Of a stretch of 64,000 nt of DNA, positions 1 to 7,601 are shown one piece after another (positions within the stretch are counted from its first letter, which is position 1; each line of letters starts with the position of its first letter). A program made the position numbers and the translations under genes. The notes beneath the pieces are model-generated. The model searched no databases, had not been told where the DNA came from, and was given only the letters and a program-made list of their open reading frames with translations. Origin of the DNA: Chthoniobacter flavus (lineage in GTDB: Bacteria > Verrucomicrobiota > Verrucomicrobiia > Chthoniobacterales > Terrimicrobiaceae). The stretch spans positions 1-64,000 of the forward strand of contig CAMASH010000005.1 in the NCBI GenBank assembly GCA_945860745.1, written 5' to 3'.

Positions 1-101
1 TACGGCGACTGCATGCTGATCTTGTGAATCGAAACCGGTTTAAAGCATCGGATTCGACGGAAAGAGAGGCCGCCTTCGGCATGGCCATCCCCGAAAGATC
101 A

Positions 102-572
102 TCACGGCTGAGGCTGCTTTCGGCGGGCCCGAAAGAACTCCCGCAGCAAAGCCACAGCCTCATCCGTCCTCACTCCGGCGGTGATTTCACAGGTATGATT
201 GAGCTGGGGCATTTGCAGCAGGTTGAGCAAGCCGCCCGCCGCCCCCCCTTTCGCATCGGAACATCCGAAGATGACCCGCCGCAAACGCGCATGCACAATC
301 GCCCCGGCGCACATCGGACACGGTTCCTTCGTCACGTAAAGATCGCAATCGGTCAGCCGCCAGTCCCCCACCCCGGCCTCCGCCTGCGTGATGGCCAGCA
401 TTTCCGCATGGGCCGTGGCATCCTTGAGGGTTTCCACCTGATTCCAGGCCCGGGCGATGATTTCGCCGTGGCGCACCACGACCGCACCCACCGGGACCTC
501 CTCCGCGGCAAAGGCCTTGCGCGCCAGCCGCAGCGCCTCTCCCATAAAAAACTGATCACTGGCGAAATCCAT
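102..572 (-). CDS. tadA: tRNA-specific adenosine deaminase
   Basis: Deaminates adenosine 34 to inosine in the wobble position of tRNA-Arg(ACG), in the cytoplasm. The 156-residue protein has the normal family length. It shows the cytidine-deaminase-fold zinc site: a HAE motif (His ligand and proton-shuttling Glu) near residue 56, and PCPMC near residue 84 carrying the two Cys ligands. The start is 23 bases from the divergent start of rpe, so the two genes share a short promoter region. Nothing recognisable lies in the 101 bases beyond its stop up to the window edge. Related purine and guanine deaminases share the fold, but length and motif spacing favour TadA. Confidence 0.95.
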   Translation of the reverse strand: MDFASDQFFMGEALRLARKAFAAEEVPVGAVVVRHGEIIARAWNQVETLKDATAHAEMLAITQAEAGVGDWRLTDCDLYVTKEPCPMCAGAIVHARLRRVIFGCSDAKGGAAGGLLNLLQMPQLNHTCEITAGVRTDEAVALLREFFRARRKQPQP

Positions 573-595
573 AGCCGCACGTTATCTCATAGATC

Positions 596-1246
596 ATGCC
601 TTCACGCAAAATCCTCATTGCCCCCTCCATTCTGGCCTCCGATTTTTCCCGGCTCGGCGCGGAGGTCGAACGCATGACCGCCGCCGGCGGCGACTGGATT
701 CATTGCGATGTGATGGACGGACATTTCGTGGACAACATTTCCTTTGGACCGGCCTTCGTGGAAGCCGCGTCGCGCCACACCGCTCTCCCCATTGACGTGC
801 ATCTCATGATCACGCGGCCGGACCGTTTTTTTCCCCGCTTCGCGAAGTTTGCCCGCTCCATTTCCGTCCATGTGGAAGCCGACCACGATGTGGCGCGGAC
901 GCTCGCCGCCATCCGCGCGGCGGGCTGCCTGGCCGGACTGGCCCTCAGTCCGCCCACGGCCATCGCGCGCATCGAACCCTTCCTCGGCCTCTTCGACATC
1001 CTGCTGGTCATGACGGTCAACCCCGGCTTCGGCGGTCAGGCCTTCCTTCCCGAAACGATGGAAAAGGTCCGCCGCGGCGCGAAATGGCGCGAAGAACGCG
1101 GCCTCGATTACCACATTGAAGTCGATGGCGGCATCGATACGGCCACGGCCAGAATTTCCCGCGAAGCCGGGGCTGATGTGATGGTGGCCGGCACCTCCGT
1201 TTTCAAAGCCCCCGACGCCGCCGCGGAAATCGCCTCACTGCGGTAG
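596..1246 (+). CDS. rpe: ribulose-phosphate 3-epimerase
   Basis: Interconverts D-ribulose 5-phosphate and D-xylulose 5-phosphate in the pentose phosphate pathway (cytoplasmic TIM barrel). The 216-residue protein starts with the typical IAPSILASDF strand, then has HCDVMDGHFV (metal His and catalytic Asp), DVHLMI, VNPGFGGQ and the second catalytic Asp in EVDGGI. All expected sites are present and the length is normal. It is divergent from tadA and is followed directly by a hairpin terminator, so it appears monocistronic. Confidence 0.95.
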   Translation: MPSRKILIAPSILASDFSRLGAEVERMTAAGGDWIHCDVMDGHFVDNISFGPAFVEAASRHTALPIDVHLMITRPDRFFPRFAKFARSISVHVEADHDVARTLAAIRAAGCLAGLALSPPTAIARIEPFLGLFDILLVMTVNPGFGGQAFLPETMEKVRRGAKWREERGLDYHIEVDGGIDTATARISREAGADVMVAGTSVFKAPDAAAEIASLR

Positions 1247-1276
1247 GGAGCGTTGCCTCCCACGCTCCGTCTTTTC
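1247..1276 (+). terminator. hairpin terminator after rpe
   Basis: A 7 bp perfect stem (GGAGCGT at 1247-1253 and ACGCTCC at 1262-1268) with an 8-base loop, followed by GTCTTTTC. It fills the gap between the rpe stop and the convergent stop of the next gene. Confidence 0.7.
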
Positions 1277-2452
1277 TCAGCCCGGACACATCTCGGTCGC
1301 GTGGTGATTCGTCACCGGCACGCCGGGCTCGGGATATTCGAAAATCTTTCCCTCGTAATTGCGCACCACGACTTTTTCCTGATCGTGATAGAGCACATAA
1401 CCCGGATTGACCGGCACCTTGCCGCCGCCGCCGGGCGCATCAATCACGTATTGCGGGATGGCATAGCCGGTGGTGTGCCCGCGCAATCCCTCGATAATCT
1501 CGATGCCCTTGGCCACGCTGGCCCGCAGATGCGACGAACCCTGGATGAGGTCACATTGATACAAATAATACGGCCGGACCCGGCAGAGCAGAAGTTTGTG
1601 CAGCAGTTCGCGCATCGTCTCCCCATCGTCATTCACCCCGGCCAGCAAAACGCTCTGATTGCCCAGCGGCACCCCGTGATCGGCCAGGCGTCCGAGCGCA
1701 TCCCGCACTTCCACGGTCAGTTCCCGCGGATGGTTCACATGCACGCTCATCCAGGGCTGATACTTCTGCAGCATGCGGCAGAACTCCGGCGTGATGCGCT
1801 GCGGCAAAAAGATCGGCACCCGCGTGCCGATGCGCACAAACTCAATATGCGGAATGGCCCGCACCCGCTGGAGAAGGAACTCCAGCTTGGCATCGGTGAA
1901 AATCAACGCATCGCCGCCGGAGAAAAGCACATCCCGCACCTCGGTGTGCTTTTCCAGATAGGCAAAGGCTTCCTCGAAATTCGTGTGCAACTCCTGCTCG
2001 CCCGCCCCGCTCACCACCCGGCTCCGCGTGCAATAGCGGCAATACGACGCGCAGCGGTCCGTCACCAAAAACAACACCCGGTCAGGATACCGGTGGACCA
2101 GCCCCGGCACGGGCATGTGGCTGTCCTCGCCGCAGGGATCGGCCATTTCCCACGGCGCGGTATAGCCCTCCTCCATGCGCGGGACCACTTGCCGGCGGAT
2201 GGGACAGTCGGGATTTTCCGGTTCGATCAGGTTGAAAAAATGCGGCGTGATGGCCAGCGAGAGCTTGTTCCCCGCCAGCAAAGCCCCCGCGCGCTCCTCC
2301 GGCGTCACCGCGATCAGTTCCTCCAGCCGGGCCAGCGAGGTCACGCGGTTCTTGAGCTGCCATTTCCAGTCGTTCCATTGGGCCGGGGCGACATCCGGCC
2401 AGTGTCCCGGCGCGTGAGAAACAAACCGGGCTTCCGAGGATTGCTTATGCAT
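1277..2452 (-). CDS. kamA: KamA-family lysine 2,3-aminomutase (radical SAM, PLP)
   Basis: Radical-SAM, PLP-dependent aminomutase expected to convert L-lysine to L-beta-lysine or a related amino acid. The 391-residue protein has the radical SAM cluster site in CASYCRYCTRS (C-x3-C-x2-C) near residue 133, GGDAL shortly after, and the PLP-lysine loop PGGGGK near residue 338. The length is close to clostridial lysine 2,3-aminomutase (about 416) and longer than the EF-P-modifying EpmB (about 340). Catabolic, osmolyte-forming or EF-P roles cannot be told apart because no epmA, kamDE or ablB neighbour is present. It converges on rpe. Confidence 0.85.
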   Translation of the reverse strand: MHKQSSEARFVSHAPGHWPDVAPAQWNDWKWQLKNRVTSLARLEELIAVTPEERAGALLAGNKLSLAITPHFFNLIEPENPDCPIRRQVVPRMEEGYTAPWEMADPCGEDSHMPVPGLVHRYPDRVLFLVTDRCASYCRYCTRSRVVSGAGEQELHTNFEEAFAYLEKHTEVRDVLFSGGDALIFTDAKLEFLLQRVRAIPHIEFVRIGTRVPIFLPQRITPEFCRMLQKYQPWMSVHVNHPRELTVEVRDALGRLADHGVPLGNQSVLLAGVNDDGETMRELLHKLLLCRVRPYYLYQCDLIQGSSHLRASVAKGIEIIEGLRGHTTGYAIPQYVIDAPGGGGKVPVNPGYVLYHDQEKVVVRNYEGKIFEYPEPGVPVTNHHATEMCPG

Positions 2453-2565
2453 TGTTACAGGCGGAGAACGCTAGGCGGAATGGGGCACTTGTCAATCGGG
2501 AGACTCCCCGAGTCCTACAAATCCCGCGGGGAGAATGCAATCCCAGCCTGTAAGCGCCGTTGCAA

Positions 2566-2627
2566 TGTAGCCGCCCCACTCCGTTGGGGCGTTCTCCTCA
2601 ACACGGCAACGGAGTGCCGTGGCTACA
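2566..2627. repeat. three-way-junction inverted-repeat element
   Basis: Outer arms TGTAGCC (2566-2572) and GGCTACA (2621-2627) enclose two smaller hairpins: GCCCC/GGGGC around ACTCCGTT, and CGGCA/TGCCG around ACGGAG. The inner loops are themselves complementary (ACTCCGTT and AACGGAGT). It lies between the kamA start and the phosphohexomutase start and looks like a small dispersed non-coding repeat. Only one copy is in this window. Confidence 0.55.
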
Positions 2628-2736
2628 TCCCACAATCGACTTGGTTGGCGAGATCTTTTGCTACATTTTTGCCTTGGAATTCCTCTTTGCCCACCCGCGG
2701 CAGGGTGTTAAAAAAACGCCCACACCCAAACCTCCC

Positions 2737-4698
2737 ATGAGCGACCTGACCACCACCATCCAATCCGCCGCCCGGTCCGGGAAAATCCTGCCGTCCTCCG
2801 CCGCCAATATCCTCTCCCTGCTGGAAAAATCGTCCTCCCCGGTCGATGCCGCCTCGATCCGCGAACTGGCCGCCGCGGAAAACTGGACCGAACTCGACAA
2901 CCGCTTTTTCCGCACCATCGCCTTCGGCACCGGCGGACTGCGCGGCAAGACCATCGGGCTCACCGTCACCCGCGCGGAAAAAGGCGAACCCCAGCCGCTC
3001 GGCCGTCCCGAGTTTCCCTGCACCGGGACCAGCGCGATGAACTACTACAACCTCAGCCGCTCCACCCAGGGCCTCGTCGCCTACGTGAAGGAATACTTCG
3101 CCGCATCGGGCCGCCCGGGCAAACCCTCGCTCTGCATCTGTCACGACACCCGCTTTTACTCCCGCCAGTTCGCCGAACTCGCCGCCAAAGTCATGACCGA
3201 AAACGGCTGCGACGCCTACCTTTTCGAAGGACCCCGCTCCACCCCCGAACTCTCCTTCGCCGTCCGCTCCACCAACTCCCAGGCCGGCATCAACATCACC
3301 GCCAGCCACAACCCGCCGGAATACAACGGCTACAAAGTCTATTTTGAGGATGGCGCGCAAGTCGTCGAACCCCACGCCAGCGCCATCATCGACCGGGTCA
3401 ATGCCGTCGAAAGCGAAAGTTACCAACCCCTCCCCGCCGCGCAGCAGGGCCGCGTGATTTCCCTGGGCGCCGAAGTGGACGAGGCCTACATGCAGCGGTT
3501 GGAAACCCTGCCCCTCGACCCCGAACTCATCCGCCGCGAAAATTCTCTCAAAATCGTTTACACCCCGCTCCACGGCGTCGGGGCCGTCATCATCAAACCC
3601 ATGCTCGCCCGCCTCGGCTTCCAATGTCAGGGCGTGACCGAGCAGGAGACTCCCGACGGACGCTTCCCCACCGTCAAATCCCCCAACCCCGAGAACGCCG
3701 AGGCCCTCACCCTGGCCGTCAAGCTGGCCGACGAAACCGGGGCCGACCTCGTCATTGCGACCGACCCCGACGACGACCGCATGGGCATCGCCGCCCGGGA
3801 TGGCGCCGGCAAAATGACCCTCCTCACCGGCAACCAGATCGGCTCCCTCATGGCCTGGTATCGCGCCAAACTGCATTTCGAGAAAGGCATCCTGACCGCC
3901 GCCACCGCCGGACGCGGCGTCATCATCAAGACCTTCGTCACCACCGACCTGCAAAAGGCCATCGCCGAAAAAGCCGGCCTGCGCTGCGTCGAAACCCTCA
4001 CCGGCTTCAAATACATCGGCCAGAAACTGCAAAAATACGAGGAAGCCATTCCGGCCGACCTGCGCAAAAACTACCGCGACCTCACCGAGGCGGAAACCCG
4101 CAAACTGCGCCTTGATCATTCCTCCCTCTACGTCTTTGGCGGCGAGGAAAGCTACGGCTACAGCGGATCGGATTTCGTGCGCGATAAGGACGGCAACAGC
4201 GCCGCCGTCATGATCGCCGAGGTCGCCGCCTACGCCAAATCCCGGGGCCTCACCCTCACCGGTCTGCTCGATCAGATCTACGGCGAATTCGGCTACTACC
4301 TCGAACGCGGCGAATCCCTCACCATGGACGGCGCGGCCGGCGCGGCCCAGATCACGAAACTGGTGGACTCCTACGCCTCCACGCCGCCGGGGGAAATCGA
4401 CGGCGCCAAAGTGGTCTCGGTGCAAAACTTCGCCACCGACACCCTCTTCGACGTGGAAGGCGACCGCATCCCGGCCGAAGCCATGCTCCTGATCACGCTG
4501 GCCGACCACCGCCGCATCGCCGTGCGCCCCTCCGGCACCGAACCCAAGATCAAATACTACATGTTTGCCGCGCAGAAAACTATCGGCGGAAAATCTTTCA
4601 CGCCCGGGGAACTCGCCGCCATTAAACCTCTTGTCGCCGCGTCGCTTGATCGCCTGTGGCAATACCTCAAGGCTGATGCGACAGAACGGCTGGGATGA
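2737..4698 (+). CDS. phosphoglucomutase / phosphomannomutase family protein
   Basis: Alpha-D-phosphohexomutase interconverting hexose 1- and 6-phosphates, most likely glucose, feeding nucleotide-sugar and glycogen synthesis in the cytoplasm. The 653-residue protein shows the phosphoserine loop TASHNPPEYNGYKVY near residue 190, the metal loop DPDDDRMG near residue 347, the sugar-binding GGEESYGY near residue 470 and the phosphate-binding RPSGTEPKIKYY close to the C-terminus. Start choice: the reading frame is open 59 codons further upstream, but that stretch encodes the inverted repeat at 2566-2627 and low-similarity sequence. The ATG at 2737 begins a normal N-terminus. A 712-codon antisense frame over this gene is a codon-bias shadow. 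Confidence 0.9.
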   Translation: MSDLTTTIQSAARSGKILPSSAANILSLLEKSSSPVDAASIRELAAAENWTELDNRFFRTIAFGTGGLRGKTIGLTVTRAEKGEPQPLGRPEFPCTGTSAMNYYNLSRSTQGLVAYVKEYFAASGRPGKPSLCICHDTRFYSRQFAELAAKVMTENGCDAYLFEGPRSTPELSFAVRSTNSQAGINITASHNPPEYNGYKVYFEDGAQVVEPHASAIIDRVNAVESESYQPLPAAQQGRVISLGAEVDEAYMQRLETLPLDPELIRRENSLKIVYTPLHGVGAVIIKPMLARLGFQCQGVTEQETPDGRFPTVKSPNPENAEALTLAVKLADETGADLVIATDPDDDRMGIAARDGAGKMTLLTGNQIGSLMAWYRAKLHFEKGILTAATAGRGVIIKTFVTTDLQKAIAEKAGLRCVETLTGFKYIGQKLQKYEEAIPADLRKNYRDLTEAETRKLRLDHSSLYVFGGEESYGYSGSDFVRDKDGNSAAVMIAEVAAYAKSRGLTLTGLLDQIYGEFGYYLERGESLTMDGAAGAAQITKLVDSYASTPPGEIDGAKVVSVQNFATDTLFDVEGDRIPAEAMLLITLADHRRIAVRPSGTEPKIKYYMFAAQKTIGGKSFTPGELAAIKPLVAASLDRLWQYLKADATERLG

Positions 4699-4873
4699 TC
4701 CGGATGACCATCGGTTTCGGGATTCAGCACCGACCCACGGGAGATCGAAGCGTTTTCCCAAAGCGAGGGCGGCCTGATCTCCGCAGGAGACCGCCCGCTC
4801 ATGCCAGAAACAGAAGGGCAGCAGCGGTCGGCTCGGAGAAAGGGGTCAAAGAAAGCCCCCTATTCTCTAACTT

Positions 4874-5123
4874 TTGCACCGCTCAATGGCCACGTGCCTT
4901 TGGGTAAAATCACCCGAAGAAATCAGGTTCGGAGGTAAAAGTTACGCCTCGACCAACTCAAGTTTGAGGCGTTTTCCCAAAGCGGTTGCGGCGCGGGAAA
5001 GCGTTTTCAGGGACAGGGAGTAATTTTTTTCGTCGAGAATGCGATTGATGGCGGCCCGGCTGGTTTTCATCTCGCGGGCGAGTTCGGAGACCGTTTTGTG
5101 CTGAGCGGCGAGGGCTTCCGCCA
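4874..5123. repeat. 250 bp duplicated segment, copy 1 (contains higA 3' part)
   Basis: Matches 5726-6123 with about two visible substitutions over 250 bases once the 148 bases of inserted element plus target duplication are removed from copy 2. It covers about 70 bases downstream of higA and the last 60 codons of the gene. The near-identity points to recent duplication or gene conversion. Confidence 0.9.
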
Positions 5124-5238
5124 ACTGGGCGGACAGAACCCTCTTGGCTGCCGCCGCGCAAACCTCCTCATAGAGGCCTTCCTCCTTGAGGAAATCGTCG
5201 AGACTTCCGCCCCGGTGTTTATTTTTCTTCGTTTTCAT
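4942..5238 (-). CDS. higA: HigA-like XRE-family antitoxin
   Basis: Antitoxin and autorepressor of a HigBA-type type II module. The 98-residue protein has a charged N-terminal arm, then a Cro/C1-type helix-turn-helix around residues 50-75 (TVSELAREMKTSRAAINRIL), followed by SLSLKTLSRAATALGKRLKL, typical of the HTH domain end. It overlaps the 3' end of the upstream toxin gene by 20 bases, so the two are translationally coupled with toxin first, the usual higBA order. Its last 60 codons are duplicated at 5794-6123. Confidence 0.85.
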   Translation of the reverse strand: MKTKKNKHRGGSLDDFLKEEGLYEEVCAAAAKRVLSAQLAEALAAQHKTVSELAREMKTSRAAINRILDEKNYSLSLKTLSRAATALGKRLKLELVEA

Positions 5239-5569
5239 AATGTTTCCGTCTGGTCCTGGCCAATTGAATGGCTTCGTTGGGTGTCTTCTGCGTTTTCTTT
5301 TTGAATCCGTGGAGCAGGATCATGTCCCCGCCATGCTCAAAGAAAAGAATCCGCGCTATGGTGTTCGGCAATGTGGTGCGGACTTCCCAAAGCCCGCCTC
5401 CCAGCGAGTCCACCAGAGGCTTGCGCCACAGAGGACTCCATTGCACGGTCTTGATGTCCTCGCCGATGATTTTTGTGTCCTCCCTTGGCAGTGATTTCAA
5501 CCATTCGCGAACCGGCTCGCTCCCCGTCTCCGTGGAGAAGAAAACCACGGCGCGCGGAAGCTTTCTCAT
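5219..5569 (-). CDS. higB: HigB-like toxin (phage Gp49-like, RelE superfamily)
   Basis: Predicted ribosome-associated mRNA interferase of a type II module. The 116-residue protein has the family's order of motifs: an N-terminal FFSTETGSEPVREWL, a central LWRKPLVDSLGGGLWEVR, and the C-terminal LLHGFKKKTQKTP with an AIQLARTRRKHY helix, which is diagnostic of Gp49/HigB-type RelE toxins. It is followed with a 20-base overlap by the antitoxin. It appears intact. The substrate and activation conditions cannot be seen from sequence. Confidence 0.85.
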   Translation of the reverse strand: MRKLPRAVVFFSTETGSEPVREWLKSLPREDTKIIGEDIKTVQWSPLWRKPLVDSLGGGLWEVRTTLPNTIARILFFEHGGDMILLHGFKKKTQKTPNEAIQLARTRRKHYENEEK

Positions 5570-5793
5570 GACAGACAGAATGTATCAATAATGATACAGC
5601 GTCAAGGGCCAATCGTTGCTCTCGGCCTTTTGAATTCCTTCACGCGTTGACGGCTCCATCCATGACTCTTCCCTCGCTGGTAATGTGGAAAGAGATCAAG
5701 AAAGGGGTTCCCTATTTTATTACCGTTGCACCGCTCAATGGCCACGTGCCTTTGGGTAAAATCACCCGAAGAAATCAGGTTCGGGGGTAAAAG

Positions 5794-6123
5794 TTACGCC
5801 TCGACCAACTCAAGTTTGAGGCGTTTTCCCAAAGCGGTTGCGGCGCGGGAAAGTGTTTTCAGGGACAGGGAGGAACGGCACTAAGTTAAGCCCCAACGGG
5901 GCTCAATCCCCTAGCCCTGGGTTGCGGAGCTACCCAGGGATCTCGAGGAAAAACAACGATCTGCCCTGCAAGGGCTGCATCCCAAAACGCCCTGAACTTC
6001 GCGCCATTCGGGACAGGGAGTAATTTTTTTCGTCGAGAATGCGATTGATGGCGGCCCGGCTGGTTTTCATCTCGCGGGCGAGTTCGGAGACCGTTTTGTG
6101 CTGAGCGGCGAGGGCTTCCGCCA
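5794..6123 (-). pseudogene. higA 3' fragment, interrupted by a 137 bp element
   Basis: Contains the last 60 codons of the neighbouring higA, from the leucine-rich helix through the helix-turn-helix to the stop at 5794-5796, but no 5' part or start. The insert at 5873-6009 breaks the frame. It has no toxin partner. It is a remnant of the duplication and not a gene. Confidence 0.85.
5873..6009. mobile_element. 137 bp non-coding insertion with three hairpins and 11 bp target duplication
   Basis: The intact copy at 4874-5123 shows the pre-insertion site, so the boundaries are exact. The 11-mer GGGACAGGGAG occurs once in copy 1 and flanks this insert on both sides in copy 2 (5862-5872 and 6010-6020). 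The insert encodes no protein. It consists mainly of three compact hairpins: GCCCC-AAC-GGGGC at 5890-5902, CCCTGGGT/ACCCAGGG at 5915-5939, and GCCCT-GCA-AGGGC at 5963-5975. No terminal inverted repeats are obvious, so a classical MITE is less likely than a REP-like or trans-mobilised element. Confidence 0.75.
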
Positions 6124-6130
6124 GTTTGTG

Positions 6131-6361
6131 TTACTTGCCCGTAAGCACCGCAAACTCTTCCAGTGTCAAGCCACTGGAACGAATCAGGCTTCGCAAGGTG
6201 CCCTTGGCCACCTCCCGATGATCCGGGACGGACAGCGTTGCCATGCGACCGTCTTTGACCAGAATCATGTGACTGCCGCGTTGCCGAACCATCTCCCAGC
6301 CATCCCTGGCGAACGCTTTAACGACATCGCGTCCGCTGAGTGTTGGCAGGGAAGCCATCAA
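6131..6361 (-). CDS. hicA: HicA-type mRNA interferase toxin
   Basis: Toxin of a HicAB type II module; a small dsRNA-binding-fold RNase cleaving mRNA. The 76-residue protein has the family pattern: an N-terminal LSGRDVVKAFARDGWE helix, the catalytic-His loop RQRGSHMIL near residue 28, and VPDHREVAKGTLRSLIRSSG at the C-terminal half. It lies downstream of and overlaps hicB by 4 bases, so the order here is antitoxin first. The duplicated higA fragment ends 8 bases beyond its stop. Confidence 0.85.
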   Translation of the reverse strand: MMASLPTLSGRDVVKAFARDGWEMVRQRGSHMILVKDGRMATLSVPDHREVAKGTLRSLIRSSGLTLEEFAVLTGK

Positions 6362-6570
6362 ACGGCGACTTCAACTTGCTGCGTCTCCACAGTCAGAGGC
6401 AAGCCGCGTTCGGCCCGGACCTCCAGGCAGACAGCGATGGCCTCGCGGATGTTGGCGAGGGCTTCGTCGCGGGTGTCTCCCTGGCTGACGCAGCCGGGAA
6501 TGGAAGGGCATTCAGCAATCCAAACGCCATCTTCATCCCGCTCAAGTGTGGTCAGGAACTTCATGGTCAT
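6358..6570 (-). CDS. hicB: HicB-type antitoxin
   Basis: Antitoxin neutralising HicA. The 70-residue protein has the partial RNase-H-like HicB fold: a TTLERDEDGVWIAECPSIPG strand region, then SQGDTRDEALANIREAI. It lacks a C-terminal DNA-binding domain, as in short HicB proteins. The frame is open 18 codons further upstream, but the ATG at 6570 is preceded at 8 bases by a strong GGAGGG, so it is preferred. It overlaps hicA by 4 bases. Confidence 0.85.
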   Translation of the reverse strand: MTMKFLTTLERDEDGVWIAECPSIPGCVSQGDTRDEALANIREAIAVCLEVRAERGLPLTVETQQVEVAV

Positions 6571-6628
6571 GACTCTACCCTCCTTTCTAGCTTTTGAAAA
6601 GTCGTCCGTTTTGCTCCCCCCCATTCGG

Positions 6629-6737
6629 GTGCGATTAAAAGCGGGTGAGACTTGGGCTCCACCGGCTCACGCCGGCGGCTACGTCGCCGCGTTCGTGAGA
6701 ACGTGGCCGGAGAAACCTCTCCTCCATTTAATCGCGC
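6629..6737. repeat. small inverted-repeat (MITE-like) element
   Basis: About 109 bases bounded by GCGATTAAA (6631-6639) and its inverse TTTAATCGC (6727-6735), with further similarity just outside and inside the arms (GTGAGA versus GGAGAG). The interior is rich in small hairpins such as CGTTC-GTGA-GAACG. It lies between hicB and a truncated slipin gene. No target-site duplication is evident, and no second copy exists in the window. Confidence 0.5.
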
Positions 6738-6744
6738 CTCCTCC

Positions 6745-7191
6745 ATCCCGGACACGGAGAATTATGGGCAGGCCAAACGCTTTAAAGATGTGATCGCGCG
6801 TTTTGAAATGAAGGACGTCGAGCTGCCCGAGGCCATGCCGCAGGTCATGGCCATGCAGGCCGAGCCCATCCGGGAAAAGAGGACGCGCATCATCAAGGCT
6901 GAGGCGGAGTTTGAGGCCTCCACCAAGCTGGCGGCGGCTTCCGAGCAGATGGCGGGAAATCCCGCCGCGCGGGAACTGCGCCGGATGCAGAGGCTTTCCG
7001 AAATCGGATCGGAGGACAACAGCACCACCGTGCTGATGATTCCGTCGGATTTCGTCACGCTGGCGAAAAGCCTGAGCGAGTATTTGCGGGAACATCAAGC
7101 GGACGAACGGGCGCGGGCTTCGATCGAAAAGTCCTCAGCAGCCAAAACGCAGATTCGGAACCGTGAACAGGCGAGCCCGCCTCACGGATGA
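6745..7191 (+). pseudogene. truncated slipin (SPFH/band-7) C-terminal remnant
   Basis: Conceptual translation gives the C-terminal part of a bacterial stomatin/slipin: FEMKDVELPEAM, then AMQAEPIREKRTRIIKAEAE, a STKLAAASEQM helix, ELRRMQRLSEIGSEDNST and VLMIPSDFVTL. Family members have about 250 residues with an N-terminal membrane segment and the SPFH domain, and these are missing. A short ENYGQA stretch just before FEMKDV may be a displaced piece of the SPFH domain, implying an internal deletion as well as loss of the 5' end. It starts directly beside the inverted-repeat element at 6629-6737. Its end overlaps the convergent vapC stop. Confidence 0.75.
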
Positions 7192-7601
7192 ACAATCTCG
7201 GGGTCACCCGAACGTTGAATGGCTCTAAAGTCCACCGCGTTCAAAGTAAAAATCTGCGCGGCCCCGGCTTTGCGGGCAGCAACGAGGTGCAGATAGTCAT
7301 AGATCGCTCCTCCCCGCACCCCCCGCTGCGACGAATCGTCGTAAGCATCCAGAAGTTCGGCTTCTGAAAGCGCAATGAGGGAAAGCCGGGGAGCAACGCT
7401 TTCCCGCAAGATGGAGGCGGCATCGGCAGGCGAAATGCGAATCCCCAGACGCCCGCCAGTCAGGGTGGAAAATGCCTCTGACAGGGCATGGGAAAAGGCG
7501 GCGAACTTCGCGGAAAGGAGAAGGCTCCGGCAGACTGCATGGTCTGGATCGGAGCCATCCAGGGCCGCCACGATGATGGAGGAATCCAACGCCCGCTTCA
7601 T
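7182..7601 (-). CDS. vapC: VapC-type PIN-domain ribonuclease toxin
   Basis: Toxin of a VapBC type II module; a Mg2+-dependent RNase. The 139-residue protein has PIN-domain acidic residues in order: ALDSSIIVAAL (Asp 6), SEAFSTLTGGR (Glu near 42), and IYDYLHLVAARKAGA (Asp near 101) followed by FTLNAVDF near the C-terminus. It overlaps the upstream antitoxin by 4 bases. The length is typical and it appears intact. Confidence 0.85.
   Translation of the reverse strand: MKRALDSSIIVAALDGSDPDHAVCRSLLLSAKFAAFSHALSEAFSTLTGGRLGIRISPADAASILRESVAPRLSLIALSEAELLDAYDDSSQRGVRGGAIYDYLHLVAARKAGAAQIFTLNAVDFRAIQRSGDPEIVHP

Larger units (their letters stand above)
5726..6123. repeat. 250 bp duplicated segment, copy 2 (interrupted)
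   Basis: Second copy of 4874-5123, colinear without indels except for an inserted 137 bp element and its 11 bp target duplication. Visible substitutions are A to G near 5785 and C to T at 5854. The copy ends abruptly at 6123, beside the hicA stop region. Confidence 0.9.

Noticed and set aside
1253-2740. 495-codon plus-strand frame opposite kamA
   Set aside because: His/Arg/Pro-rich shadow of the radical SAM gene; the reverse strand carries all catalytic motifs.
2623-4761. 712-codon open frame on the minus strand opposite the phosphohexomutase gene
   Set aside because: Gly/Val/Asp-rich composition, no recognisable motif, and complete overlap with a clear enzyme gene; a typical GC-rich codon-bias shadow.
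4830-4873. AAAGGGGTCAAAG-type sequence before the higA duplication, similar to sequences near Y1 transposases
   Set aside because: Only short similarity remembered from other genomes; no transposase or second full copy in the window supports it.
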